A DNA stretch of 64,000 nt from Nanobdellati archaeon (GCA_018304505.1 JAGVWA010000001.1:85960-149959); one strand, 5' to 3'; numbered from the stretch's first letter, positions 1 to 9,258 are shown. Translations and numbers: made by a program. The notes: generated from the letters alone by a model not told the origin.

Positions 1-1293
1 TGGCAACAGTGCCGTGCCAAGGTTTTTTCGTTCCCTGCTGACCTCGATTATTTGCTTCATGAAGTCAATGCCATTGGTTTTGAACACCCAGCTTCCTGGG
101 CTCGGCTGTGCAGTGTACTTGCCGTTCTCGATTACGAGACCCTCATTAACGTTGAAGTTGAAATTCCCGGTTACGTCATCGGCGCTGTGGGTACCCATAG
201 ACCGAATTGCGAGAATGCCCTTATCGACTGAAGACAGCATTTCTTCTAACGGGGTTTGGCCAGGCTCCATTATGAGGTTCGATGGAACGGGCCTTATTGA
301 ATTGCCTGTGCGTGCAGCGTTTCCTGTCGGCTCCTGATTTGCCTTTTGCGCAGTATCGAGGTCATTAACAAACATCTTGAAGACGCCGTTCTCGATCAGT
401 GTTTTTTTCCTTCCCGGAATGCCTTCATCATCGCAGCGATACGATCCTGTCATGTAGTCCTCCAGCGGGTTGTCATGGAGTGTTATTGGTAATTCTGACA
501 GCGTCATTCCACGTTCTAGTTTTGACAAGCCCTGTTGTTTCGTTAATAATGAGAAATGATTGCTGGCGATGCCTTCTAAGAGCTCTGCAACCGCGTCTGG
601 CGCCAGAATAATGACGGCGTTTTTCCTGTCAATGCCGATGTCCTCCGGGGACTTTTTGTCCTTCAGCACCCGTGCCAGGCATTCAGTTGGAACCCTCGAA
701 AAAGCATCGGGGGAGAGCATTTTCCCGGATTCCTCATATTCTAATTGCTCGTCGTTTATCCCGACCGCAAGCGAAACGCTAGTTCTAGCACCAGGCAGCG
801 GCTCTGCGTTTTTTGATGACTGAAAAATGGATTCTGAGTACTTAAGGGTCAGGTAAGCCTCAGCGGTTTCAAGTTCAACACCCTTGTATTTTGCCTCAGT
901 TTCTATTGTGTCAACCGCTGTTTGTATGAGCTGCTTGGCCCTGGCAGGGTCTTCAATTAGGGCCTTGATTTCGCTGTCCCAAAGCTCAACTTTCGCGGGC
1001 ACTACTTGGGGAAACTCCCTGACGCTTGCTTCTGAGTCTGACTCGAGGGCCTTCTTGACAGCGCTTTTCATTACCTGGGCATCAAAGCTGCTCACTGCCG
1101 CTGATGCTTTTTTGCCGCCCTTCACCATGTCAATCACCAGGGACTCGGCCTTGTCGCTCAACAGCGGCGTTATCTCCCGGTTTTTTGCCTTGAACTTAAG
1201 CGTCGTGTGTTCTGCGGCCTTGTACCGCCACTCGGTGACGCCGTTGCTACTAAGGGCGCTTATGACGTTCTTCGCTAGTTCTTCAGTATTCAT
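1..1293 (-). CDS. pmbA: TldE/PmbA-family metalloprotease subunit, C-terminus cut by window edge
   Basis: Reading the minus strand from the ATG at 1293 gives 431 uninterrupted codons running off the left edge, so only the last few residues are missing. The protein has the PmbA/TldE layout: an N-terminal half with the family's RYK/FKAKNREI-like strands and a C-terminal half ending in the GSW.FKTNGIDF-type segment. It lacks the HExxxH motif seen in the adjacent TldD, as expected for the non-catalytic TldE partner. TldD and TldE form a heterodimeric protease that degrades unfolded peptides. It lies 18 bp downstream of tldD on the same strand, so the two are probably co-transcribed. The family call is secure; the substrate is unknown. 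Confidence 0.88.
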   Translation of the reverse strand, partial: MNTEELAKNVISALSSNGVTEWRYKAAEHTTLKFKAKNREITPLLSDKAESLVIDMVKGGKKASAAVSSFDAQVMKSAVKKALESDSEASVREFPQVVPAKVELWDSEIKALIEDPARAKQLIQTAVDTIETEAKYKGVELETAEAYLTLKYSESIFQSSKNAEPLPGARTSVSLAVGINDEQLEYEESGKMLSPDAFSRVPTECLARVLKDKKSPEDIGIDRKNAVIILAPDAVAELLEGIASNHFSLLTKQQGLSKLERGMTLSELPITLHDNPLEDYMTGSYRCDDEGIPGRKKTLIENGVFKMFVNDLDTAQKANQEPTGNAARTGNSIRPVPSNLIMEPGQTPLEEMLSSVDKGILAIRSMGTHSADDVTGNFNFNVNEGLVIENGKYTAQPSPGSWVFKTNGIDFMKQIIEVSRERKNLGTALLP

Positions 1294-1311
1294 TATTACA
1301 TCCCCTTGCTG

Positions 1312-2790
1312 CTAGGCCTGCACCGTCAGGTTTATGTGTTCTGTTTTTTTGAACCTCGTGAACTCAGGGCCCCCGTCAGACACTGGCTTACGTTGGCCTT
1401 CCTTTCCGCAGTGCCCAATGCCATCAACGCTGATTTTACCGGCAAAGGCGTCTATGTCAAAGAGTGCCTTTTTGGTGTCCATGGAAATGGTTGCCGGTTT
1501 TAAGTATCCTGTGACTTTGCCGTTCTCGACGTAGTGTCCATAGGCTGCCGTAACGTTCATGTTTTCCTTTGCAACAGTGCCTCCGGTCATCCTATACAAG
1601 ATGACGCCTTTCTTTACGTCTTTTAGTAACTCGTGCAGCGATTCCTTGGTCATCGAGCCGTCTGCGGGCTCCAAGTAGGTGCAGTTCATCCTGGGAATCC
1701 TCGAAGAGCCTAATTGGGAGAACGCACCGCCGTTTGGCTTTTTCCCATACCTAGCCGCGGTTTCGCGGGAATGGATCATGCCGTTCAGCTTGCCGTTCTT
1801 GATTAAGTACTTCTTCTGCGGTTCATTACCCTCGTCGTCTATGTATTCGGAGCCGTGTTTTCCTTGCACATTGCCGTCGACGACGTTGACAAAGGGCGGC
1901 GCAATGACGTCCTGCTTTGGTTTTCCGTCCTTGCTCCAGAATGCACTAGAGCCGTCCCTGACAATGTCTGCCTCGAAAGGGTGGCCAATGGCCTCGTGCA
2001 TAAACGTGCCGATGACAGATGAGTGGACTATAACGTGGTCCAGTTCCCTTGTATCATTGCCTGTCATGGTTCGGGCATTGTGCAATTGAACTGACGCCTC
2101 GCAGGCTGTTTCAAACATCGCCTTTGTGGCCGCGTTTAGTGTGCCGTTTTCGTCAACGTAGTGCGAGATGTCCTCGGTCACTGACGTTGATTCCATGTTG
2201 TTTGTTATCGCGCCGTTTCTCTTTGTCTTGTAATAACAATACAGGCTGCTCCGGGGCAGCTCCTGGGTCTTGAACATGCCGTCAGTGTCTGCAATGATTT
2301 TTTGGTCTATCGCTGATGCCACAACAACGTCTGTCTTTATCTCTGTCCCAAGGTGCTCTTTTTCCTTTGCCCGCGCAATTTGCTCGAGCTGCTCTGCAAC
2401 ACGGGCCATGACCTTAGTCATATTCACTGTGCGCAGATCGACCTTCGCATTTGTTGAATAGTGCCCCTCCGTTGGCTCTATTGGGGCCAGCCTAAACTCG
2501 CCTTCTGGCTGCAGTTTCAGCAATGCGGCAGCCTTGTCTATTGCGCCTTTCAAATTGTCAGGGTTCGTCACGCTCAGCTCGATGTTCTGCCCGTTGTTGT
2601 TGACGAGGCGCATGTGCACCCCGACTGAATAGGTGTACGGCGTCATGTCGATCTTTTCAGGCAATTCCCTCGTCAATATGGCCCTGTGCGACGCCTCGTA
2701 AAGCAGATCTGCGTAATCGCATTTGGTCTTAGCATACTCCAGGGCCTCAGTGATCTTGGACCTGAGTTTTTCGTAGAATTCTTGCACCAT
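1312..2790 (-). CDS. tldD: TldD metalloprotease, catalytic subunit
   Basis: This 492-residue protein contains HEAIGHPFEAD near residue 265, the HExxxH zinc-binding signature of TldD. Further family segments follow, such as the SSRIPRMNCTYLEP stretch and the C-terminal GHCGK.GQ..PV motif. The ATG at 2790 is preferred over an upstream in-frame ATG at 2829 because the latter would overlap the upstream gene and adds residues unlike the family. A purine-rich GGGGGTAGTGA lies just upstream. It sits 13 bp after a BofA-like gene and 18 bp before tldE, so this looks like a three-gene operon. Role: cytosolic peptidase with TldE. Confidence 0.93.
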   Translation of the reverse strand: MVQEFYEKLRSKITEALEYAKTKCDYADLLYEASHRAILTRELPEKIDMTPYTYSVGVHMRLVNNNGQNIELSVTNPDNLKGAIDKAAALLKLQPEGEFRLAPIEPTEGHYSTNAKVDLRTVNMTKVMARVAEQLEQIARAKEKEHLGTEIKTDVVVASAIDQKIIADTDGMFKTQELPRSSLYCYYKTKRNGAITNNMESTSVTEDISHYVDENGTLNAATKAMFETACEASVQLHNARTMTGNDTRELDHVIVHSSVIGTFMHEAIGHPFEADIVRDGSSAFWSKDGKPKQDVIAPPFVNVVDGNVQGKHGSEYIDDEGNEPQKKYLIKNGKLNGMIHSRETAARYGKKPNGGAFSQLGSSRIPRMNCTYLEPADGSMTKESLHELLKDVKKGVILYRMTGGTVAKENMNVTAAYGHYVENGKVTGYLKPATISMDTKKALFDIDAFAGKISVDGIGHCGKEGQRKPVSDGGPEFTRFKKTEHINLTVQA

Positions 2791-2803
2791 CGTCACTACC
2801 CCC

Positions 2804-3163
2804 CTACAGCCACCCGAAAAACGTTGCAATCAACAAGGCTCCGACACCGCCGACACCGCCAAGGACCGTGACGAGGATAACAAGCCCATTCATGGGAATC
2901 GGCACGTTGAACAAGTACACTATAATAAGTAGCGCCGCGACGCCCGCGATCGAGTTGACGACGAGGTTCTTGAGCATGTTGAAGATCATGAACGCCAAAA
3001 CGAAGAGTATGACTGCGGCCACGATAAGCGTGAAGTCGCCCTGGAAGCACTTTATGGGCTCGCTCAGGTCACAACCTGCCAGCCTCGAAACAGTGCTTGA
3101 AACAAAACCCGTGGCCACGTCACCTACCAGATCCCCTGTGATGTTCGACACCGCATCAACCAT
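2804..3163 (-). CDS. BofA-like small membrane protein
   Basis: A 119-residue protein with about three hydrophobic segments (roughly 45-65, 68-85 and 90-118). The second half resembles the BofA family (pro-sigma-K processing inhibitor): a conserved Asn-Ser followed by a glycine, a hydrophobic run, an IP.N segment and a glycine-rich GGVGGVGALL end. In bacteria BofA regulates a membrane protease; its archaeal relatives have no assigned role. It is the first gene of the tldD/tldE operon, which is at least consistent with a protease-linked role. The family link is by eye and is tentative. Confidence 0.6.
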   Translation of the reverse strand: MVDAVSNITGDLVGDVATGFVSSTVSRLAGCDLSEPIKCFQGDFTLIVAAVILFVLAFMIFNMLKNLVVNSIAGVAALLIIVYLFNVPIPMNGLVILVTVLGGVGGVGALLIATFFGWL

Positions 3164-3199
3164 ACGCCTTTATAAGGCCCCCATATTATAAAAGCCTTC
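3164..3199. promoter_or_regulatory. Divergent TATA promoter region
   Basis: Only 36 bp separate the BofA-like gene (minus) from the wHTH gene (plus). The gap holds two AT-rich elements, TTTATAAGG near 3168 and ATATTATAAAAG near 3182. Both genes would have to be nearly leaderless or use TATA boxes overlapping each other's start regions. Confidence 0.4.
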
Positions 3200-3853
3200 A
3201 TGTACACTGAGGAACAGGAAAAGATAGCTCGATTATTGCTGAAAGGCCAAAAAACTGTTGAGGACTTGCGCGACGAACTCGACATGCCTGCTGCGGACCT
3301 GCTCAGCGGACTCAAGGAGCTCATCAAGCTCAGGGTTGTGGAAAAACAGGGCAACAACTACAAGCTGATAGACAAGATAACTGCAACTGCTTCTGACGAC
3401 ATTGAAGAGCACTTCAAGCTTCACATGATCATAGAAGGAAGCGGGCCTGAAAAGGACGCCGTGGAAAAGCAGATGAACCTCATGACCCAAAGGCTGAAGG
3501 CCGACAGGATCAAGATCACTATGTTCGAGAAATCCGAGATGCTCAAGACCGACGTTGGTTATAACCAGCACATCGACATCGAGTTCTACGTGCCAGAATT
3601 TCAGGATGCCGTGAAGATGGTCATGAACTACGGGCCGACAATTGTTGAGGTACTGGAACCCAGGGAGACCGAGATTACGGCCGAGACCATGGAAAGGGCC
3701 CTCCAAGAGCTCACAGCATCAGTACACTATTACAGCGAATGGATCGCCAAGTACGAGATGGCAGTCCAGGAGTTGACGAAGAAGCTCAAGGAGACCGCAG
3801 GGGTCGAGAACGTGCTTTTCAGGGACACTACGCAAAAAAAATCGAGGTCCTGA
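3200..3853 (+). CDS. Winged-helix DNA-binding protein, archaeal hypothetical
   Basis: A 217-residue soluble protein. Residues 1-55 (EEQEKIARLLLKGQKTVEDL, then a second helix pair and KLRVVEKQGNNYKLI) look like a winged helix-turn-helix. Residues about 65-150 form an alpha/beta domain, and residues 155-205 are strongly helical and probably coiled coil. The C-terminus is basic. I do not recognise a specific family. It is divergent from the BofA-like/TldDE operon and could regulate it, but nothing in the sequence proves that. Confidence 0.75.
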   Translation: MYTEEQEKIARLLLKGQKTVEDLRDELDMPAADLLSGLKELIKLRVVEKQGNNYKLIDKITATASDDIEEHFKLHMIIEGSGPEKDAVEKQMNLMTQRLKADRIKITMFEKSEMLKTDVGYNQHIDIEFYVPEFQDAVKMVMNYGPTIVEVLEPRETEITAETMERALQELTASVHYYSEWIAKYEMAVQELTKKLKETAGVENVLFRDTTQKKSRS

Positions 3854-3892
3854 AGGCCTAAAATCACAAGGCACGGCCACCCAGAGGGCAAG

Positions 3893-3902
3893 GTATATAT
3901 AC
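3893..3902 (+). promoter_or_regulatory. Upstream TATA box of the S-layer gene region
   Basis: GTATATATAC lies about 110 bp upstream of a second TATA box, in the gap before the S-layer gene. It could be a second, distal promoter giving a longer leader. Confidence 0.4.
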
Positions 3903-4001
3903 CCTTTACGTCAAAAGGAGTAAAAACAACCCGAAAAAGGCGAAAAACTTAGGCAAATGCCGAAGTCAACATAGACAAAAACGCTATGTAGTACCAAAAG
4001 C

Positions 4002-4010
4002 TTTATATAT
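4002..4010 (+). promoter_or_regulatory. TATA box of the S-layer gene
   Basis: TTTATATAT sits so that transcription would start near 4030-4035, about 80 nt upstream of the S-layer ATG. That start point coincides with the beginning of a 10-bp hairpin. Confidence 0.65.
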
Positions 4011-4030
4011 AGAAAATCGATGATGTTTAC

Positions 4031-4056
4031 GAAGCCTAGACTTTGTTCTGGGCTTC
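4031..4056 (+). promoter_or_regulatory. Predicted 5'-terminal hairpin of the S-layer mRNA
   Basis: Bases 4031-4040 pair with 4047-4056 through ten pairs (one G-U), leaving a six-base loop CTTTGT. Because the TATA box at 4002 predicts a start near 4031, the transcript would begin with this stem. Such 5' stems commonly stabilise abundant mRNAs. Confidence 0.5.
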
Positions 4057-4114
4057 TGTAAATCTTGATATACAAGAAAACAAAAAAACAAAAATAAAAA
4101 ATGGAGGAAATACC

Positions 4115-6898
4115 ATGAAAAGCTTGAACATAAAGCGAGCAGCAGCAGTTGCAAGTGGCCTTGCAATGGTTGGAAGCATGATAGCTCCTGGTATCGCTCA
4201 AGTATCAGTAGGCGACGGCGTTGCCAACTTGGTTAGCACTATGAAGTCTAACCTGGACGCAACACAATGTGTCGTCGGTACAAACGGAGCAGCAATCAGT
4301 GACGGTGTACAATGTGCAAAAGTTGTACAGGCACTAATGGCTGCAAACTACGTCGCATCAGCAGACGGCCTCTCAACAGACACAACTGGAGTAGGCGCAA
4401 CATCTACAGGCGACAAGTCTGTTACAGTAACTGTAGCAGGCGGAACAACAGGCACGGTAAAATCACAAACAACCAGCACAAGAGTCGTAGAAATGACCCG
4501 AACCGCGGCTGGAACAGGAGCACCTGCAGTCTACCTAACCGATGAAACAAACAAGACAATCGGACAATCAGAGTTCCCAGACGCACTAAGCAAGACAACA
4601 ATACAGAGCACTGTAAACGGCAGCTCGGACACATACGTGTACGAGGAAAAGATCTGGCTCTGGAACGTGAACGCACAATACCTCGAAGCAACGTCCACAA
4701 CCTACCCAGGACACGGACTATACTTCGTAGCACCATATACTGAACCCGGAGCAACTGGAGAAACAGGACAATCTACAAGTGCAGCCATTGAATATGGTAT
4801 TGAATTCTCCGGAAATGGAATAAAGACCGGCTCTGGTTGGAGCTACCTAGAATCGCCAAGCATTGTAATGTTTGGCAAGGAATTTGGTCTTGACACATCA
4901 AACACAAGAGATGGACAAGCAAAACTATTCCAAGGTGGAACCACAAGCCTGAACTCCGGAGAAACAGTAGTAACAGCTGAGGGCGTGTCAGTAACCTTCA
5001 CCACAGGATCAAAAGTGGGCACAACCGTCTACGGACAATTCAAGGTAGAGGGAACATACTCTGACGGAACAACCTACAGCTTCTCAACAAGCCAACTAGC
5101 AGCAGGGCAAAGCCAAGAATTCGGAAGTGGAACAAAACAAATAACCGTATTCGTAGACTTTGTCGGTGAAGTAGGCACAGGAACATACACTGGAAGGGTA
5201 AGGGTCGGTGCAGCAACAATAACACTAACAGAAGGCTCACCAGTGCCAGCAGCATTCGGAGACGACCGATGGTACGTGTCTGAAGTCAATGGAACCAACA
5301 CATCAACAGCAATAGCTGGTTACGTAAAAAGAATCAAGTTCAGATACGGTAACCCAGCATACACCACAAAACTAGAACGAGGACAATTCGACACAAGCAC
5401 ACAGTACGGCCTAGCACAAGGGGTAACTGTAAACGGACCAAAGAACCTAGGAACAGGCGAAGGATACCTCTTTGACTTGGCAATGACCGGCTTTGGCTCA
5501 ACAAGCAGCCAAGTAGACACAACCGCAGTAAAACTGCAAGGCTCTGGATCAACTACAGCTGAGCAATACATCCGAGCAGAATGGACCTCAAGAGATGGAA
5601 CAGCAAACGTTTTTGCACCAAGCACAGGGGCATTTGCAGTGTTTGCAGTCAACGAAACCGCATCTTTAGGTGTTACAATGACACCAACAACACCAACAAC
5701 AATAGTTAACGACAAGGTCGTAGAGTTCGTCAATGTCGACGACTCAACATCAAGCAACGTCAAGGTAACACTGCGCGTAGGTGGTTTAGGTGGAGAACAG
5801 GTAACCTTTAGCGGTTTCGCAAACGCTAGCGGTGACTCACAAACAGGCCTAAGTGTATGGGACAAGGGAGCAAACCCAATCACCTGTACAATAACCATCA
5901 ACTCAGTAACCAGCGTAACACTAGGCTTTGCAGGAACAACGGCAGCAACGTCAGACGCCTCAAGCGGACTCTGTGACTCACATCCAAACATCATCCCAGT
6001 AGGCGACGCAACAAGGATAACCAACACTGGTGGCAGTGTGCCATACCTCGACATGCTGGGTGCAAAAAATGGGACATACGCAGATGGGTCAGCCATCATA
6101 GTTGACTTGGCCGGCAACGTAACCTTCACTGACGACCAACGAGACTGGAGCTATATTAGACTAGTTGAACCAAATGGAGACAACATAACAGCAGTCTACG
6201 ACAGGGATGTCACTGGTGACATAGATGACACAAGCGACACAGCAGGACAAGGTTTCTTGCTGTACAACGTCCTAGCACCAAACGAATCTGGTTACCTAAA
6301 CTTGACTGGAGCAACAGCAATGGTCCACCAAGTAGCAAGCACAAACGAGGCTAACATCTACGAAAACAACAAGTACCACACAACCAGAGGCGGATCTGTG
6401 ATCGACGGCGCAACAAGGTCATCACTAACACTGGACGTGCCAGAAACAAGCACAGGCAGGAACGTCATCTTGGAAATCACCAAGACCGCAGCAGCGCCAA
6501 CAGGCGAAGCAGTAGAAGCTGGCGACCAGGTAGTGTCTGAAGGAGGCATCGTGAGCGGAGTAACAATCAAGTCAATCACATGCCCAACAGCAACAGTAAC
6601 TGGCCTCGACTCAGTAACCGTAGTCGGCGGAGCAGGTGGGGCCCTCTTTGAGAGGCAAGCAGCTCTGACACCAGGCAGCTTGATCGCAACAGACACCACA
6701 GCAACAGCAACCTACCAGATCGTTGTCGGTGGACCATTCGTCAACAGAGTGGCACAGGCCATGGCAGCTGGACAAAGCACAACAGAACTCGGCGCACAAG
6801 TACTTGCAGCAGAAAGCAACAAAATCTTAGCAGCAGGATACTCTGGAACTGACACAGCAGCAGCAGTCGACGAACTGATCAAATTGCTACGAGCGTAA
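4115..6898 (+). CDS. S-layer protein
   Basis: A 927-residue exported protein. Residues 1-29 are a Sec signal peptide (MKSLNIKR charged start, hydrophobic core, cleavage after a GIAQ-like site). The body is rich in Thr, Ser, Gly and Ala with many N-x-S/T sites. The last ~45 residues (AAGQST.ELGAQVL, then ILAAGYSGTDTAAAVDELI) match the C-terminal domain of the methanococcal/DPANN S-layer family. The start at 4115 is chosen over an in-frame ATG at 4043 because it is preceded by GGAGGA at 4103-4108 and directly begins the signal peptide. Codon use is strongly biased to A/C-ending codons, typical of very high expression. It is followed by a structured terminator and by a glycosylation-type cluster that may modify it. 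Confidence 0.9.
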   Translation: MKSLNIKRAAAVASGLAMVGSMIAPGIAQVSVGDGVANLVSTMKSNLDATQCVVGTNGAAISDGVQCAKVVQALMAANYVASADGLSTDTTGVGATSTGDKSVTVTVAGGTTGTVKSQTTSTRVVEMTRTAAGTGAPAVYLTDETNKTIGQSEFPDALSKTTIQSTVNGSSDTYVYEEKIWLWNVNAQYLEATSTTYPGHGLYFVAPYTEPGATGETGQSTSAAIEYGIEFSGNGIKTGSGWSYLESPSIVMFGKEFGLDTSNTRDGQAKLFQGGTTSLNSGETVVTAEGVSVTFTTGSKVGTTVYGQFKVEGTYSDGTTYSFSTSQLAAGQSQEFGSGTKQITVFVDFVGEVGTGTYTGRVRVGAATITLTEGSPVPAAFGDDRWYVSEVNGTNTSTAIAGYVKRIKFRYGNPAYTTKLERGQFDTSTQYGLAQGVTVNGPKNLGTGEGYLFDLAMTGFGSTSSQVDTTAVKLQGSGSTTAEQYIRAEWTSRDGTANVFAPSTGAFAVFAVNETASLGVTMTPTTPTTIVNDKVVEFVNVDDSTSSNVKVTLRVGGLGGEQVTFSGFANASGDSQTGLSVWDKGANPITCTITINSVTSVTLGFAGTTAATSDASSGLCDSHPNIIPVGDATRITNTGGSVPYLDMLGAKNGTYADGSAIIVDLAGNVTFTDDQRDWSYIRLVEPNGDNITAVYDRDVTGDIDDTSDTAGQGFLLYNVLAPNESGYLNLTGATAMVHQVASTNEANIYENNKYHTTRGGSVIDGATRSSLTLDVPETSTGRNVILEITKTAAAPTGEAVEAGDQVVSEGGIVSGVTIKSITCPTATVTGLDSVTVVGGAGGALFERQAALTPGSLIATDTTATATYQIVVGGPFVNRVAQAMAAGQSTTELGAQVLAAESNKILAAGYSGTDTAAAVDELIKLLRA

Positions 6899-6922
6899 GC
6901 TAGTAGATAAAACCCAAAAAAT

Positions 6923-7020
6923 AAAAAAGGGAAAAACCCTTTAGGGACGCGCGAGGCGCAGGCTCCGACACGGAGCAGCAGGCCACAAAAGCGCCCACCC
7001 CTATTGTTTTTCCCTTTTTT
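6923..7020 (+). terminator. Long structured terminator/3' UTR of the S-layer gene
   Basis: Bases 6923-6936 (six A, three G, five A) are perfectly complementary to 7007-7020, giving a 14-bp outer stem. Inside it, GGCGC at 6955 pairs with GCGCC at 6991, and GCTCCG at 6962 pairs with CGGAGC at 6971 around a three-base loop. A T-rich tract follows from 7028. Together this is a long nested stem with a U-rich tail, probably a terminator and 3' end protector. Confidence 0.65.
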
Positions 7021-7093
7021 CTATTATCTTTTTTTATTTTCTCTACAACAGAAAGCGATAGCTATAAAAAGCGAATAAAAGACAACTGATTGC

Positions 7094-7603
7094 ATGAACA
7101 AAAAAACAACAGCTGTAATGCTCATAGTAGCAGGCCTCCTAATCGCAAACCTGCTGATTTTCGGAGGCTTCATAACAAAGCCCAGTACGCTGGTGTACAA
7201 GGACGCAGAAATCATTGGCCAGAATGACGTGGAGCTAGAAATCCTTCAGGCACTCTCCAAACCAAAAATAGTCCTCATTGCAGAAGGCGACAAGGAAGCA
7301 TCGCAAAAAACCCTGGCAACAACCAACGCCCTCGTGGGGCTGGTCAAGGCCTTGCCTGGAAAGCAAACCGAAATCCTAGGCATTGAGTACCAAAACGGCG
7401 AAGTCGTGAATTGCGTAGACAATGACCTTGAGTACTGCTTAAACCGCGTGCCTGGAGAAGACGAACTCCTAATATTACTTAAGTATCCCAATTACCAACA
7501 CAACCGAATCCTGATAAATGGCAACACCCTCGAGTTTCAGGCCAAGTCCGGGGTCGAGGTGCTGGCCTTAACTCAACTCTTCGAAAAGGCCTTCATAAAG
7601 TGA
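7094..7603 (+). CDS. Membrane-anchored hypothetical protein
   Basis: A 169-residue protein with one N-terminal hydrophobic segment (about 8-28) and an outward-facing domain. Two Cys residues (in NCVDNDLEYC) could form a disulfide. A TATA box (GCTATAAAAA at 7061) precedes the ATG at 7094 by about 25-30 bp, suggesting a leaderless transcript. It starts a same-strand run with the flippase-like gene 7 bp downstream. Not recognised; an extracytoplasmic function near the S-layer is inferred only from position. Confidence 0.75.
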   Translation: MNKKTTAVMLIVAGLLIANLLIFGGFITKPSTLVYKDAEIIGQNDVELEILQALSKPKIVLIAEGDKEASQKTLATTNALVGLVKALPGKQTEILGIEYQNGEVVNCVDNDLEYCLNRVPGEDELLILLKYPNYQHNRILINGNTLEFQAKSGVEVLALTQLFEKAFIK

Positions 7604-7610
7604 GACAAAT

Positions 7611-8516
7611 ATGAAGAATTTCGCGTGGCTTTTACTCAGTTTTCTCATTCTTGCTGCAATCTATGCGCTGACAGGGCCCGAAATCGCCCTTCACAACCTC
7701 AACTTTACCTCAATAGCTGTTGCTGAACTGGCCCTGCTTTCATCAATCTGGGCGTGGGGAATAGCCTGGGGTTTCATCCTGGGGCTAACTCCAAAACAAG
7801 CCCTGAAAAGCAACACCCGGGCGATGCTTGGAATCTTCGCCCCCCTTGGCTTTGGGGCAGATGCCATCAGGGCAATGGAAGGCAAGCGCTATGGTTTGAG
7901 AAAGCGCGAATCAATCAGCGCCAGCTTCATTGTAAAGCTCTTCAAATTTTTACTAATGCTGCTCTTTTTGGGGTTCTCCATCCTGCTACTGAAAACATTA
8001 TCAATAGAGCCTGGCCAACAGATCTCGCTGTTCATAGGCGCAATCGTCTTCACGAGCCTCGGAATCCTCTTCATCATCGCCGCGTCCATGCCGGACATTG
8101 CACGCCTCATTGGAAAAAAATTCAAAAAGAGCACTCTGCTCGACTTCCAACAAGAGCTCTACAACCAGCTGAAACAAATGAGCTTAAAGAAATCAATACA
8201 ATTAACCCTCATTTTGCTCGCTTCATCATTGCTAGAAATCACAGCCGTGTTGTTTACCTTTGACGCAATCTCGAGGCCAGTAACGAGCATCCATGCGTTC
8301 ATTTATTCTGCAATCTCGCACTCGCTGGCCCTAATAACCGTGACGCCGCAGGGCCTTGGCTTTGTCGAAACAGGATCATATCTGGTGCTGCAGAGCGGTT
8401 TCTTTTCATTCCCCGCAAAGGCTATCGGCCTCTTCATCATACTGTGGGCCATAATCCGAATATGGGTACCCAGCCTCCTCGGCCTAGCGTCATACAAGCT
8501 GCTCAGGCACGATTAA
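7611..8516 (+). CDS. Lysylphosphatidylglycerol-synthase-TM-like flippase (UPF0104/AglD-type membrane region)
   Basis: A 301-residue polytopic protein with about seven to eight hydrophobic segments. It carries features of the UPF0104/LPG synthase TM family: the G...P.GFGADAIRA segment after TM3, a basic loop, and the TPQGLGFVETG motif near residue 245. In archaea this domain is often fused to or encoded beside dolichol-phosphate glycosyltransferases. Here a GT2 enzyme follows 46 bp downstream, supporting a role in lipid-linked sugar handling. The family is likely; the substrate is unknown. Confidence 0.8.
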   Translation: MKNFAWLLLSFLILAAIYALTGPEIALHNLNFTSIAVAELALLSSIWAWGIAWGFILGLTPKQALKSNTRAMLGIFAPLGFGADAIRAMEGKRYGLRKRESISASFIVKLFKFLLMLLFLGFSILLLKTLSIEPGQQISLFIGAIVFTSLGILFIIAASMPDIARLIGKKFKKSTLLDFQQELYNQLKQMSLKKSIQLTLILLASSLLEITAVLFTFDAISRPVTSIHAFIYSAISHSLALITVTPQGLGFVETGSYLVLQSGFFSFPAKAIGLFIILWAIIRIWVPSLLGLASYKLLRHD

Positions 8517-8520
8517 AAGC

Positions 8521-8528
8521 TTTATATA
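8521..8528 (+). promoter_or_regulatory. TATA box before the GT2 gene
   Basis: TTTATATA just after the flippase stop predicts a start near 8548-8552. This supports the GT2 start at 8563 rather than an in-frame ATG-like codon at 8536. Confidence 0.55.
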
Positions 8529-8562
8529 CACCGCTGTGCAGAAAGAACATTGGTGCGTAAGA

Positions 8563-9231
8563 ATGCCCAAAATAAGCGTAGTGATACCTGCTTTTAACGA
8601 GGAAAAGCACATTCGGGCAGGGGCCCTGGAGAAAATCGAGGCTGATGAGATCATCGTGGTTAATGACGGATCTACAGACAACACCGAGGAAGCCATCAAG
8701 AAAGCCATGAGCCGAGACGAGCGCATCACCCTGATTTCATACGAACAAAACCGTGGTAAGGGTTACGCAATGCGCCAGGGGGCTCTTGCTGCGGCTAATG
8801 ACACGATTGTGTTCACTGAATCTGACAGGCAGTTCTCACACAGCGACATTCCAAAACTCGCCCAGGCCCTTGAAAACGCAGACATTGTAATTGGAAAACG
8901 AGAAAACAAGCACAGCATCCCAAATAGACGCCGCATGAACCTGTTTTTGACAAAACTCGCCACCTTCCTTGCAACCGGCCACTGGTACCACGATCCGCTT
9001 AGTGGTTTCCGGGCCATCAGAAAAAAGGACTTTGAAGCCCTGGGCCTGCACGAGGACAGGTTCAACATAGAGGCTGAAATGAACACAAAGGCCATCTGGA
9101 GAGGCCTGCGCAGAATCAAATACGTCCCCGTTATTGTAACTTATCACAGCAAGGAGTTCAACAAATTCAATTGGAAGGACGCGAAGAGCCTTGCCAAATA
9201 CCTAACACGGGCAGTTTTTAGACGCGCGTAA
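8563..9231 (+). CDS. Family 2 glycosyltransferase (dolichyl-phosphate sugar synthase type)
   Basis: A 222-residue soluble GT-A enzyme. It begins with ISVVIPAFNEEKHI, then DEIIVVNDGSTDNT (nucleotide-sugar binding), an ESDRQ segment in the DxD position, and DPLSGFRA near residue 145, all typical of dolichol-phosphate glucose/mannose synthases. No C-terminal membrane segment is present; the preceding gene supplies a membrane protein of the kind often paired with it. The start at 8563 fits the TATA box at 8521. It probably loads sugar on a polyprenyl phosphate for surface glycans. Confidence 0.88.
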   Translation: MPKISVVIPAFNEEKHIRAGALEKIEADEIIVVNDGSTDNTEEAIKKAMSRDERITLISYEQNRGKGYAMRQGALAAANDTIVFTESDRQFSHSDIPKLAQALENADIVIGKRENKHSIPNRRRMNLFLTKLATFLATGHWYHDPLSGFRAIRKKDFEALGLHEDRFNIEAEMNTKAIWRGLRRIKYVPVIVTYHSKEFNKFNWKDAKSLAKYLTRAVFRRA

Positions 9232-9258
9232 CAGCGCAGACAGCATGACGGTGTAACA

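Noticed and set aside
14-1315. Plus-strand ORFs at the left edge
   Set aside because: They are shadows of the minus-strand TldE gene, which explains the whole stretch.
4422-6799. Long antisense ORFs under the S-layer gene
   Set aside because: Their low-complexity Leu/Val/Ser composition mirrors the biased codons of the S-layer gene; no independent start signals.
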